DNA from: Symploca sp. SIO2C1
GTDB lineage: Bacteria > Cyanobacteriota > Cyanobacteriia > Cyanobacteriales > Coleofasciculaceae
Length of the DNA: 38,102 nt
Direction: 5' to 3'
Assembly: GCA_010692635.1 (NCBI GenBank)
Contig: JAAHGL010000057.1
Span: 1-38,102, forward strand
A model generated the notes under the pieces. That model saw only the letters and a list, made by a program, of their open reading frames with translations. It made no database searches and had not been told where the DNA came from. A program made the translations under genes and the position numbers. Shown one piece after another: positions 15,521 to 24,800 of this stretch (position 1 is the stretch's first letter; every line of letters begins with the position of its first letter).

Positions 15521-16317
15521 TCCTCCCGATTAGAAGCAATCAACTTAAGTATAAACTCTACTAAATAGGAAACAATAGCGATCAACAGCATCAGCCACAC
15601 CAATAAGTTTTTATGCTCTGTCTGTTGCCAGTTGTTCTTGATTGAAGACCAAGATTTGCTGGATATTTCTTCCCAGTCATCAGTTTCTACTAGGGTTGAT
15701 AGGCTTCGCCAGATTGTGGCATTTTCGAGGGTTTCTCTTTTTTTGATGCCTGTGACAATTACTAGAGTACCTGCTTCTTTGGGTAATTGGTATTCCCTTA
15801 GTTCTTCTGCTAGCTGATTTTTCAAGTTAGGTGAATTTTTACCAATTTTCTGAGTCAGGTTCGGTAGTTTACTACCAGGTAACTGGGTAGATGAGTGAGC
15901 TGAAATTAATTGCCGCATATTCTCCGAGTCAATGTGGAATCCGTATTCACCTCCTAGGGGAACTGCTTGGTTAATTTCAGCTGTTAAGGAGTGCTGTTCT
16001 TCGGTTTGTAAAGCACGTACTGCCAAATTCCGTAGAACTGATTCGTCAGAAGTTAAGCCTACCCAAGCTACAGAGATGCGGATTTGGCGGTCTAGAAAAT
16101 CTACTCGTTCGTCGGGTTCAATGCCTGTAATTAGTAAGAGTATTTGCTCGTTTGGTAGTTTTTCTAGTACCACTGAAGGGGATTCACTATCAATTAAGTT
16201 AGTGACTTCTAGGGAAATAGGAGGTAGCTGCTGTTGAGTTTTTCCGTCTCCATAGATTTGGAGCCAGCGGTAGTCATGCTCCTGTTCAAAGCCGCGACTT
16301 TGTACGTAGATATCCAT
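15517..16317 (-). CDS. Tail-anchored membrane protein of unknown function
   Basis: A 266-residue protein that I cannot assign to a named family. Residues 1-200 are predicted soluble: MDIYVQSRGF at the start, an ILLLITGIEP strand (59-68), an ISVAWVGL strand (81-88) and a TLVIVTGI strand (184-191). A single hydrophobic segment at 238-260 is followed by only a few residues, ASNRED, so it should be a C-terminal membrane anchor with the bulk in the cytoplasm. Its position, 14 bp after the GTPase gene and before the AAA/vWA gene on the same strand, suggests a GTPase-associated partner that brings the complex to the membrane. This role is inference from context. Its stop codon lies within a heptamer repeat. 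Confidence 0.65.
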   Translation of the reverse strand: MDIYVQSRGFEQEHDYRWLQIYGDGKTQQQLPPISLEVTNLIDSESPSVVLEKLPNEQILLLITGIEPDERVDFLDRQIRISVAWVGLTSDESVLRNLAVRALQTEEQHSLTAEINQAVPLGGEYGFHIDSENMRQLISAHSSTQLPGSKLPNLTQKIGKNSPNLKNQLAEELREYQLPKEAGTLVIVTGIKKRETLENATIWRSLSTLVETDDWEEISSKSWSSIKNNWQQTEHKNLLVWLMLLIAIVSYLVEFILKLIASNRED

Positions 16318-16331
16318 GCCTAATTCCCTAT

Positions 16332-17318
16332 CTAAATGTTGAGTAAGTCTTTACCTTGCAAAATGGCGAAGCCGCCTGTCTTTTTACAACCTTTGGCAAA
16401 CAGTTCTGTTGCTTGTTTGAGTTCAGCATCAGGATTGAAGATTTCTCTAACCAGATTAAACATTGGCCAGCGTTTATCTTGGAGGTGAGTTTTTAGGAGG
16501 AAGCGCAATAGATACCGGAGTAGTTGTTCGCTATCTTGGGGACTATATTTAGCATCAAAGCTAGTTTTGCGGAAGTAAAAACGGGGTGTACTGAAGTTTT
16601 CTACTTCAATTTTCCAGAAAACTACACAGCCTACAGTTTGGACTGGGGTAGTGACGACTGCTACTTTGTCAGCTCGGCTGGGGTGTTGTAAAAATTCTAG
16701 CAAGGGTGCATATTCTTCTTTAATACGCCAGATTAGTTGCTCGGCAGAGGCTTCGTCTTTGACGTAGGTTTCACATTTAACTGGAGCAAAGATTACTAGT
16801 CGAGGTTCGTCGAGGTTTTGGTAGGCAGTTTTGAACAGGGATAGGATTTCGTCTGGTCGATTTCTCAGTTGATGCCATCTCCCATTTAATTCCATAATAG
16901 CGGGAGTATCGATCGCAATAATTACGGCTGCACATTCTCGGAGAAGTTTATGGACGAATCTTCTACCAGCAACATCACTGGGTAAGACGTAGCCTCCTGG
17001 GTAGTCACGGAAGAGTAGTTTTAGGGATGGTTTTTCTTTTCTACCAAGATCAAAGATATAAGAAGGAAGTGATTCGGGGCCGGCGGTTGCTGCGGTTCCT
17101 CTAATTCCTTTTTTCCGTTCGTCGGCTTTGAATTCGTAGGTTAGGCTTTTAAGTTGTCCTAGGTATTTTTCGAGGATGGCTGCGGTTTCGATGTCGGGTT
17201 TGAGGTGTAGGTTGGCTTGTTTCGTGGTTGCTTCAAATTGTTCGTACATGGAGGTTAGGAGGGTGGTTTTGCCAACGCCGCTGGCTCCTAGCATGGTGAT
17301 TTTAAGTTCTTTGCTCAT
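16332..17318 (-). CDS. P-loop GTPase-like protein
   Basis: A 328-residue nucleotide-binding protein. The P-loop GASGVGKT is at 11-18, right at the N-terminus. A DYPGG motif at 105-109 is the switch II/Walker B equivalent (DxxG type), and APVKCE at 178-183 occupies the place of the base-recognition loop but is not a clean NKxD, so guanine specificity is unproven. There are no membrane segments. It is the first gene of the minus-strand cassette (GTPase, tail-anchored protein, AAA/vWA), with 14 bp to the next gene. GTPases of this TRAFAC-like, conflict-system type often accompany vWA and AAA proteins. The alternative is a gliding/MglA-like GTPase, but the DYPGG motif and length fit that less well. 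Confidence 0.7.
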   Translation of the reverse strand: MSKELKITMLGASGVGKTTLLTSMYEQFEATTKQANLHLKPDIETAAILEKYLGQLKSLTYEFKADERKKGIRGTAATAGPESLPSYIFDLGRKEKPSLKLLFRDYPGGYVLPSDVAGRRFVHKLLRECAAVIIAIDTPAIMELNGRWHQLRNRPDEILSLFKTAYQNLDEPRLVIFAPVKCETYVKDEASAEQLIWRIKEEYAPLLEFLQHPSRADKVAVVTTPVQTVGCVVFWKIEVENFSTPRFYFRKTSFDAKYSPQDSEQLLRYLLRFLLKTHLQDKRWPMFNLVREIFNPDAELKQATELFAKGCKKTGGFAILQGKDLLNI

Positions 17319-17764
17319 TTTATTGTGGAACAGGCATCCTGCCTGTCATCGCTGGTTATTGGCATCAACTCCCATCATAAGTTGCGATCGCTCAAGTATG
17401 CTGAGTGAGATGTTGCGTTGGTGCAGGATTTTTTGCTATCGTCATTTTATAATGGGGAGATTGTAGGTCTATAGATAACTACACTGAAAATTTCTACCAA
17501 AAGTATGAACCACAGAGGCACAGAGGACACAGAGAGAAGAAGGCTCTCGCGCTGCACTAGTTTCTTATCTTCTTTATCGATGTGGAATTTTTTCCTATTC
17601 CCTCTTCCCATTCGACACCTCATAATTGCAAGCGCTTCTCCACTTATCTAAAACAAGAAACCACAAAGTCACAAAGTTCACAAAGGGAAGTTGAGAGTCA
17701 ATCGAAAATATCAAATAAAATGGTAGATATTTGGATGATTGTAAACTACTCAAAAGATTAGCCC
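17319..17764. other. Divergent spacer between GTPase and PNP genes, with CACAAAG-type repeats
   Basis: A 446-bp region holding the promoters of both halves of the candidate cassette. Two copies of a dispersed cyanobacterial repeat of the form AACCACAGAGGCACAGAG or AACCACAAAGTCACAAAG are at 17508-17537 and 17659-17690; a third is at 25464-25499. One HIP1 site is near 17386. The AT-rich 17695-17760 may hold the promoter of the plus-strand gene, but I find no clear boxes. Confidence 0.5.
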
Positions 17765-18784
17765 ATGCCATGTGCGGTAATACTGACTGCCCTACCCGTC
17801 GAATATCTGGCTGTCCGTAGGCACTTAGTAGAATTAGAAGAGAGGATGCATCCCCAGGGAACTATTTACGAGCAGGGGAAGTTTGTCGCGAATGGACAGG
17901 AATGGGAAGTTGGCATTGCCGAAGTGGGGGCAGGTAATGCAGGGACGGCGGTGGAAGCAGAACGAGCGATCGCTTATTTCCAGCCTAACATCCTCTTATT
18001 TGTTGGAATTGCGGGAGGAATTCAAGATGTTGCGATTGGCGATGTGGTGGTAGCAACGAATGTTTACCGCTATGAATCAGGAAAAGTAGGAGAGCAGTTT
18101 TTCCTTCGCTCTAATGTGGGAAAGTCTGCCTATGCACTGGTGCAGAGAGCAAAATTCGAGGCGAGAACAAGGAAATGGTTACAACGGCTATCCAGCACTT
18201 CAGTTCCACCGCCTCGTGTGTTTGTGGCTCCTATTATTGCTGGGGAGAAAGTTGTTTCCTCAAGAAACTCAGACATTTTTCAGTTTCTGAGGTCAAATTA
18301 TAACGATGCGATCGCAATTGAGATGGAAGGATTTGGTTTCTTGAGTGTGGCTTTTGCCTATCCTCATATTCGAGCGATCATAATTAGAGGTATTTCCGAT
18401 TTAATTGAAGGCAAACATGATGATGCTATAGAATCGGAAGAGGTTCGGCAAGCAAAGGCTTCTCATCATGCCAGTGCCTTCGCCTTTGAGATGCTATCAA
18501 AGTTAGAGATAACCTCACGAAATCTTCGTGAGTCCCATCAAGAAACCAAAGTTTCAGCTACTAATTTCCAACAAAAACAGCAGCTAGAGCAAAGACAAGA
18601 AACACTTCAAATTGAGTGTAATCTTACAAGCGAGAAGTTAAAACAACTTGAATGGGCATTAGTAATTGAGTCAGAGCCAGCTGTCAAATTTCAGTTGAAA
18701 CAACAGATTCAAGATGAACAAAAACAACTCATAAAGTTAGAAAATGATCTAGATGAAATTGAACGATTTCTTTGGAGCAATTGA
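17765..18784 (+). CDS. PNP-fold (nucleoside phosphorylase/nucleosidase-like) protein with C-terminal coiled coil
   Basis: Residues 3-248 have the purine nucleoside phosphorylase/5'-methylthioadenosine nucleosidase fold: an ILTALPVEY start (6-14), VGIAGG 80-85, GDVVVAT 92-98, the ribose-binding EMEG 186-189 and the base-site RGISD 208-212, with D212 as the likely catalytic acid. Residues 255-339 form a Glu/Gln-rich helical region with coiled-coil character, like the effector-associated adaptors of conflict proteins. PNP domains occur as effectors or sensors in STAND/NTPase conflict systems, where they may degrade nucleosides or a signal nucleotide. A plain metabolic nucleosidase would lack the coiled coil. 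It diverges from the GTPase cassette, and a second PNP gene follows 83 bp later. Confidence 0.72.
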   Translation: MPCAVILTALPVEYLAVRRHLVELEERMHPQGTIYEQGKFVANGQEWEVGIAEVGAGNAGTAVEAERAIAYFQPNILLFVGIAGGIQDVAIGDVVVATNVYRYESGKVGEQFFLRSNVGKSAYALVQRAKFEARTRKWLQRLSSTSVPPPRVFVAPIIAGEKVVSSRNSDIFQFLRSNYNDAIAIEMEGFGFLSVAFAYPHIRAIIIRGISDLIEGKHDDAIESEEVRQAKASHHASAFAFEMLSKLEITSRNLRESHQETKVSATNFQQKQQLEQRQETLQIECNLTSEKLKQLEWALVIESEPAVKFQLKQQIQDEQKQLIKLENDLDEIERFLWSN

Positions 18785-18867
18785 AAAATAAAATAAAACT
18801 GAAGCACTAAATCGTTTATCAAATTGATTAACTATTTATCAGTACAACTAAGTAAAGTTATGTAAAA

Positions 18868-20604
18868 ATGGATTCTCCAAGTAGCGGAACCAGCAAGCAA
18901 GAATATACAGAAAATAATGTAAAAAACTTAATTGAATTAGGGAACAAAGAGCAATATAATGGTAATTATCAAGGAGCCACAGGAAATTATCTGCAAGCCT
19001 TAGAATTTTTATACCAAATTCTGGATGATGCTCAAACTCTACGAGATAAAAATAGTTTAACTTCCCTCAGAGCAACTATCCTATCAAAGCTAGGAGACAA
19101 CTTAATTTATGTAGGTCAGTATAAAATTGCTGTTGAATTTTATAGCCAACAGCTGAGGATAGTAACTAATTTTGTCAATAAACTGGATATAGCTTTTGCT
19201 CACCATAAGCTTGGTTTTTGCCATTATTTTATAGGTTTATATGACTCCTCTATTGAGTTTCAGAAAAAAGCTTTAGATATTCTTTCAACTGAAGAGGAAA
19301 AGCTTGAATTTAAGCAGCTGAAATGTAAAATATACTTATGTCTAGGATTGAATCAATATGCATTAAAAAGCTATGAAGAGGCTGCCAATTTATATCAACA
19401 AGCATTAGATATAGCTCGGAGGTATGGATTACAATATGAAGAAGCGGAAATTATTGCTAATCTAAGTTCATCAGTTAGAAAACAACTTAGTTTAGAAAGC
19501 AGTAAATTCAATTTAAGTTCCCTTGAAAATCTCATCAGTGATCTATATTACACAATTCGTATTTCTGAGAATAATCCTTACATTAAATCATTGGCTTCAA
19601 GAGAGCTGGCTAAAACTTACCAAACAATTGATATTGATATTAATTTTTCTAAAAAGTACTTTGAGAATGCTTTAAATATTGCCAATAAATATAAATTTAC
19701 TTTTTTGAGTGAAGTTCAAAGTGAGTTGAATCAAATCATTCAGCAGGAGCAAGAAATACTTAAACCAGATTATCTTTTGAAAGATCAACCTTGGTACAGT
19801 TCGGTTTTTCCCAAAATACCAGAGATTGAACCTGGTCAACTACAATCTTCATCATTTCAGGCTGATTTCGTCATCGTTACAGCTACACCTATTGAACTTA
19901 AAGCGGTAGTTCGTTTACTAGAGCCAGATGTAGATGAAGGTTTGCTTCCTTGTCGAGTATATACCTCGTCTGGGCAATATTATTTAGGTAAATTTGGTCA
20001 TTACAAAACCGTTGTCACTCAGTGTCGTATGGGTACACGGGATGATCGAGCAGCAGGTTTTGTTACACAAAAAGCTTTAGAAATTTGGAAGCCCAAGGCA
20101 GTAATTATGGTTGGTATCGCTTTTGGCAAAAGCTCAATAGATCAGAAAATAGGTGATGTTTTAGTCGCAACTGAAATTATTGATTACGATGTCAACCGTA
20201 TAGGATTAGATGGAATTACTGATCGTGGGAGTCGTCCACCAAGCAACAGGAGCCTATTGAGCTTATTTGAACAGGCTTATGAATGGGAGTTTTATCGCCC
20301 TGATGGTTCCTCTTCTAGCCTTATTCCTGGTCCTGTTCTTTCTGGAGATAAGCTTGTGGATAATCCAGCATTCAAGGCTGATTTATTTACGCGATTTCCC
20401 CATGCTAAGGGTGGGGAAATGGAGGGAATAGGTTTTTGCTCAGCAGCTAATTCACTTGATACACCTTGGATTTTGATTAAGTCAATATGTGATTGGGCTG
20501 ATGGCAAGAAAAGTGATAAGCATCAGCCATTAGCTGCCGCAGCTGCTGCAAGTCTTTTACTTTATGTCTTGTCGCAAAGAACTATTTTGAATTGCTTTGG
20601 GTAA
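18868..20604 (+). CDS. TPR protein fused to a PNP-fold domain
   Basis: A 578-residue fusion. Residues 15-295 hold about six tetratricopeptide-like helical pairs (for example AVEFYSQQL, SIEFQKKALDI, AANLYQQALDIA). Residues 330-575 are a PNP-fold domain with ATPIELKA at the start, VGIAFGKSS near 416, a GPVLSGDKLVD segment near 489, EMEGIG near 517 and the ICDWADGKKSDKHQP active-site block near 539-553, with Asp as the candidate catalytic acid. The TPRs probably sense or recruit a partner. It follows the first PNP gene in the same orientation, but the two are too different for a recent duplication. Base composition is AT-rich in the TPR half. A role as regulated nucleosidase effector is inferred. 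Confidence 0.75.
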   Translation: MDSPSSGTSKQEYTENNVKNLIELGNKEQYNGNYQGATGNYLQALEFLYQILDDAQTLRDKNSLTSLRATILSKLGDNLIYVGQYKIAVEFYSQQLRIVTNFVNKLDIAFAHHKLGFCHYFIGLYDSSIEFQKKALDILSTEEEKLEFKQLKCKIYLCLGLNQYALKSYEEAANLYQQALDIARRYGLQYEEAEIIANLSSSVRKQLSLESSKFNLSSLENLISDLYYTIRISENNPYIKSLASRELAKTYQTIDIDINFSKKYFENALNIANKYKFTFLSEVQSELNQIIQQEQEILKPDYLLKDQPWYSSVFPKIPEIEPGQLQSSSFQADFVIVTATPIELKAVVRLLEPDVDEGLLPCRVYTSSGQYYLGKFGHYKTVVTQCRMGTRDDRAAGFVTQKALEIWKPKAVIMVGIAFGKSSIDQKIGDVLVATEIIDYDVNRIGLDGITDRGSRPPSNRSLLSLFEQAYEWEFYRPDGSSSSLIPGPVLSGDKLVDNPAFKADLFTRFPHAKGGEMEGIGFCSAANSLDTPWILIKSICDWADGKKSDKHQPLAAAAAASLLLYVLSQRTILNCFG

Positions 20605-20768
20605 CGGCTTGCGGGATTTTGATTGTTTGCCTGCAAAAAAGTTAAATCATTTAGCTTCGGCAATAACTCTAAAAGCTTCCCAGTTAAGAGGAGCTGGTTT
20701 TTCTCCTCCATCAAGCATGGTTACCCCTCAAACCAGTCCCAATGTCAATATCAGAATGAGCTTTTTTT

Positions 20769-20809
20769 ACTCGCCTGACTCTGCTTAGGATAAGCAAAGT
20801 CAGGCGAGT
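20769..20809. repeat. Long near-perfect palindrome before the Rpn gene
   Basis: ACTCGCCTGACT (20769-20780) pairs with AGTCAGGCGAGT (20798-20809) and, after one C-A mismatch, TGCTTA (20782-20787) pairs with TAAGCA (20791-20796) around a GGA loop: 18 of 19 base pairs. A T-run lies on its left side, so on neither strand does it look like a classic terminator (hairpin then T-run). It ends 10 bp before the GTG start of the nuclease gene and may mask its ribosome binding region. The 160 bp to its left hold no convincing gene. Confidence 0.7.
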
Positions 20810-20819
20810 AGCACAACAA

Positions 20820-21860
20820 GTGAGTACACAACCACCAGCAAACTACGATACTCCGTGGAAAGAAGCCTTACAGCAATATTTTGAGCCTTTTTTAAGCTTC
20901 TTTTTTCCTAAAGTTCATCCCTTAATCGACTGGAGTCAGTCACCGGAATCCCTGGATAAGGAACTCGAACAGATTCTGCGACAAGCTGACTCTGGAGAGC
21001 GAGTTGCCGATAAATTATTCAAGGTGTGGTTACTAAATGGCAAAATCACTTGGGTTTTGATTCATGTCGAAGTGCAAAGTCAATATAAAAGTGACTTTGC
21101 TCAACGAATCTATCAATATAGCTACAGAGCCTTTGACCTTTATGAGCAACCAGTGATTAGCTTAGCGGTATTAGGAGATAAACGAGCAAATTGGCGTCCT
21201 AGTAAGTACAGTTATGCATTGGGAGGTTGTAAGCTGAAACTGAAGTTTCCGATTGTGAAACTGTTGGATTATCAAGCAAAGTGGCAGGATTTAGAGGAAA
21301 GTACTAATCCCTTTGCCATGATGACTATGGCTCACCTGACAACCATGATGACGCAGGGAAAACCACAGATGCGGCAGCAGGGAAAATGGAATTTGGTGAG
21401 GAGATTACTGGAAAAAGGTTACCATCAAGAAGATATCAGGAAGCTGTTCCGAGCCATCGACTGGATGATGACATTGCCAGAGCAGTTACAGCAGAGTTTT
21501 GAAGAACAATTGAGTCGTTACCAACAGGAGAGAAAAATGCCATTACTTAGTCATATGGAAGTCAGAGCAATGCAACGGGGTGTTGAAAAGGGGATTGAAC
21601 AGGGTATTGAACAGGGTATTGAACAGGGTATTGAACAGGGTATTGAACAGGGTATTGAACAGGGAACCGTACAAACAGCTCGCGAATCGGTATTTGAAGT
21701 TTTGACAGTAAGATTTGAAGTACTGCCATCAGAAGTGATTAAAGCGATTAATCAGATAGAAGATGCCTCAGTTTTGAAGCAGCTGTTGAGAGAAGCGATC
21801 GCAATTAATTCTATAGTGGAATTCCAGCAGCTAGTCTCCCAAAGTCAGGCTGATTTATAG
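20820..21860 (+). CDS. Rpn/transposase-like PD-(D/E)XK nuclease family protein
   Basis: A 346-residue protein of the cyanobacterial Rpn (recombination-promoting nuclease, YhgA-like) kind. The nuclease core is at about 55-125: D64 in RVADKLFKVW, then the E84-x-Q86 motif in IHVEVQSQ, where Gln replaces the usual Lys as in many Rpn proteins. A helical region and a charged region follow. Residues 258-281 are six GIEQ tetrapeptides, and the C-terminus is a compact helical domain. The start is a GTG at 20820 right after a strong palindrome, with no clear ribosome binding site. Rpn proteins nick DNA and have been linked to phage defence and horizontal transfer. They are numerous in filamentous cyanobacteria, so linkage to the neighbouring PNP genes may be chance. 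Confidence 0.8.
   Translation: MSTQPPANYDTPWKEALQQYFEPFLSFFFPKVHPLIDWSQSPESLDKELEQILRQADSGERVADKLFKVWLLNGKITWVLIHVEVQSQYKSDFAQRIYQYSYRAFDLYEQPVISLAVLGDKRANWRPSKYSYALGGCKLKLKFPIVKLLDYQAKWQDLEESTNPFAMMTMAHLTTMMTQGKPQMRQQGKWNLVRRLLEKGYHQEDIRKLFRAIDWMMTLPEQLQQSFEEQLSRYQQERKMPLLSHMEVRAMQRGVEKGIEQGIEQGIEQGIEQGIEQGIEQGTVQTARESVFEVLTVRFEVLPSEVIKAINQIEDASVLKQLLREAIAINSIVEFQQLVSQSQADL
21591..21662 (+). repeat. In-frame 12-bp tandem repeat inside the Rpn gene
   Basis: Six units encode Gly-Ile-Glu-Gln. The first unit uses GGG for Gly and the other five are identical, GGTATTGAACAG. The identity at synonymous positions points to recent expansion by slippage. Copy changes keep the reading frame, so the linker length can vary without destroying the protein. 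Confidence 0.95.
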
Positions 21861-21896
21861 GTAGTAGCCATCTTCTGGTTTCTAAAGTAGGAAAAA

Positions 21897-24800
21897 TCAT
21901 AGCAATACCGTTGTTGCCGAAGATGCCTCCTGCTTCCCTATCATCGCTCCAAGTTTGTTGACTGCTTTGGCTTGTTCTATTAGTTGTTGCCATTTTTGGT
22001 AATCGTTGGTTTGTGGGTTTTGACCAAATTCTGAGGGCCAGATTTGGGCTTTTTCTTGGAAGAGAAAGATTTGCCATTCGTCTTTCACTGCTTTGGCTCG
22101 CAATACTTGATCTACGAATTCTTCAACTTCGGCGAAGGCTGCTTGACGGGGTTCGCAGTAGAGATCCTCTAATGCGTGTTGGCATTTGAAGACTGCTTCT
22201 TCTTGGAGTACTCCTAGGTAGGTGAGGATTTCTTGGGCTTTGGTTTCTCTGGCTTCGTTGCCTGGGGAGGGGGAAAGGCGTAGGTTAGTTTTGTCGGGGT
22301 TGAGGTTATTGAGTTGGGGACGAATACGGTAGTGGAAGTTGGCTTTGTAGGACATTTCAAAGTTGGAGAGGCTGTGGAATGCTTTTTTGAGTCTGGCTAG
22401 GTTTTCAGGTATGATTTGTGCCATCTGGCTGAGAAATTCTGGCCCCCGTGCTTGGGTGAGGTTTTCGAGGTTTCCTTGTTCTACTAGTACTTGGGTGACT
22501 AGAGATTTGGCTTCTTCTACATACTGTTTTAGTCCAGTGTCCATAGAGTGGAAGTGCTGGGTAAGATGGTTGCGGATTTCGTGGAGGTATTTGGCGTAGA
22601 CGGTTTGCCAGTCTCCTTCTTCAAAGCGCCGCTCGATGATTTGTTCGATGGGTTCTTCTGTGGGTATGCCAGTGTTGTGTTTGCAGTTTTGGATGACTTG
22701 CTCTACTTGTTGTTGGAAGACGTCTTCTTTTTCTGGGGTTTGAGCGGAGTCGAGATCATCTAGTAATTCTTCTAGTCCCCGTGTGATTTTTGTCCAGAGC
22801 TTGTTGAAGTGGCTTAAAAATTTGCCTTGTTCGTTTAAATCGCTGGGGGTTAGGGTGGTAATCCAGGCTTGGCTGGCTTTGTCTAGTTCTGTGGTAATTG
22901 CTTGTTGGAGTTGGTTGAGGTGGTTTTGGTAAGCGATCGCTTGTTGTTGATCGAGGATGGTAATATTGTTGGCAAGGTAATCTAGTACGGAATTGAGTAC
23001 TTGGTTAGCTTGCTGACTATCGGCGCAGTCAGCAATCTGGCACTGGACTACTTCAATATGTTTGTCTTGAATGGTTGTTTGGTGTTCTTGACAGGCTTTG
23101 TGGTTATCGTCAGCTCCTGTTACTTGGTTGAGGATCATGAAGGAGCGGTTTTTGAGGTTAGGTAAGGCTTCAGCTGCGGTTTGGTATAAGTCAGTGTCTC
23201 TTTTTTCCCAACCATAGCGTAGCGGATCTGGTCTGCGGACGAACAGGACTAAATCTACTTCTTGTCCTAGGGTTTCGAGGATTAGTTCTTCGTCTCCTAA
23301 TCTAGTGTCCCCTAAACCGGGAACATCTACTAGGGCAATCTTACCGACTTCTGGGTTTTTGAAGGGACAGAAGATTTTGACTGAGCGTACTGCTAGATGG
23401 TTGAAGGTGATGAGCTCTCCTAGGGAGTTCCGGCGCTGGGAGACGTATTCGTGAATGCCTTCTTTGGGAATTTGGGGAAGTTGTCGGGGAGTGCCTGGTA
23501 GTAGTAGATGTTGGTATTGGGGTAGGTTCTGATGATAGTCCCTTTGGAGATGTTCGTACATCGACCTTTTGGTAGCATCGGCTCCACTAAAGGAGGGTAG
23601 GTGTCTGCTAAAGTCTTGTAGGTTAGTGGGGGGAGTACCTAAACCTAGTTCTTGATAGTAGGGGGTAATTACTTCTTGGAGAAAAGATTGTTCGGAGTGG
23701 ACTGTGACTTCGGCGTAGGTTGTGCCTGGTTGGTGACAAATTGTACTGCGTACAGCGGTGCAGGCTCCTCCTCTAAGGGCAGGAATTTCTTCGTTGGTGA
23801 GTTCGCTGATACTTTGGAGTAAGGTACTTTTCCCTTGTCCCATTAGTCCCACTACCCCAATATTCAGGGTGTCACGGGAGAAGCGATAGCGGAGTTTTTG
23901 GAGTTCTGCTTGTTGTTGGGTGATTTGGAAGCGTAGAGGAGAAAAGTCGATAGTAGAAATGCGATCGCGAATTTGGTTTTCTTGAAGTTGTCCTTGTAAA
24001 TAGTAGCGGTGTTGGTCGATCGCCAGCAAGGCGTGGGCAAGGGAATCTAATTTTTGCTCTACAGTTTGGATTTTCTGAGCTAGGGGACGGCGTTTAGCAA
24101 TTATGTTGGCGATTGTTTCGGCTCGATTGGTATGAGTCATGGTGCTTGGGTTGGTTGTATAAGGGGTGGTTTGTGGCTCAATTGTGGTAATTGCTTGAGT
24201 GAAGTCGTCATTGGTATACATGTCTGCCTCCTGTTGGAGATTGGTTTGGACTGAGAGTAACCAATCCTGGTTGAAAATTTGTTGATAAATGGGATTGGCA
24301 ACTTGGAGGTAACTACCAGTTGAAGTAACTTGTTTGGTAACTAAACCGGATATTAGTAAGTCCCATTGGCTGTTGTCTTTTTCTTCCCAAGGAATTTCTC
24401 CTTGTTGTAGAATGGTTCGATAGTGGTTCAGCGCTGCTAGTTTTTCTGACTTTTCTTGCTCACTAATCCTAATAAAGTAATTTTCAATTTCTTGCAGGTG
24501 AGATTGCCGATCCTGCACCCTCCAGTTGCTGATAATTTGTTCATTGATTAGTTGCTGAATCTGGTTTGACCAATTCAGGTTGTTATTGACTTTTTCTTGC
24601 TCTGCGATTAAGGAACAGATGAGTTGAGTTAAAAAAGGTTGACCTTCTGTCCAGTCAAGAATAATCTTGATTACTACTTCTGGTTGAGAGGTAATTCTTT
24701 TTAGTCCCTGGTGGAGTGGCTGACAGTCTCCTGTGAGGTAACCAATTTCCAGTTGTTGACCTACATTCAGAGCTACTTCGCTGCTACTGACAAATTCTGA

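Noticed and set aside
17765-18784. Ordinary MTA/SAH nucleosidase (mtn) gene
   Set aside because: The PNP core would fit, but the extra 85-residue coiled-coil tail, the second PNP gene and the island context argue against a simple metabolic role.
20597-20788. Small gene overlapping the TPR-PNP stop
   Set aside because: It runs into the palindrome at 20769, has no recognisable product and no ribosome binding site; a 23-codon reading on the other strand (MLDGGEKPAPLNWEAF start) is equally unsupported.
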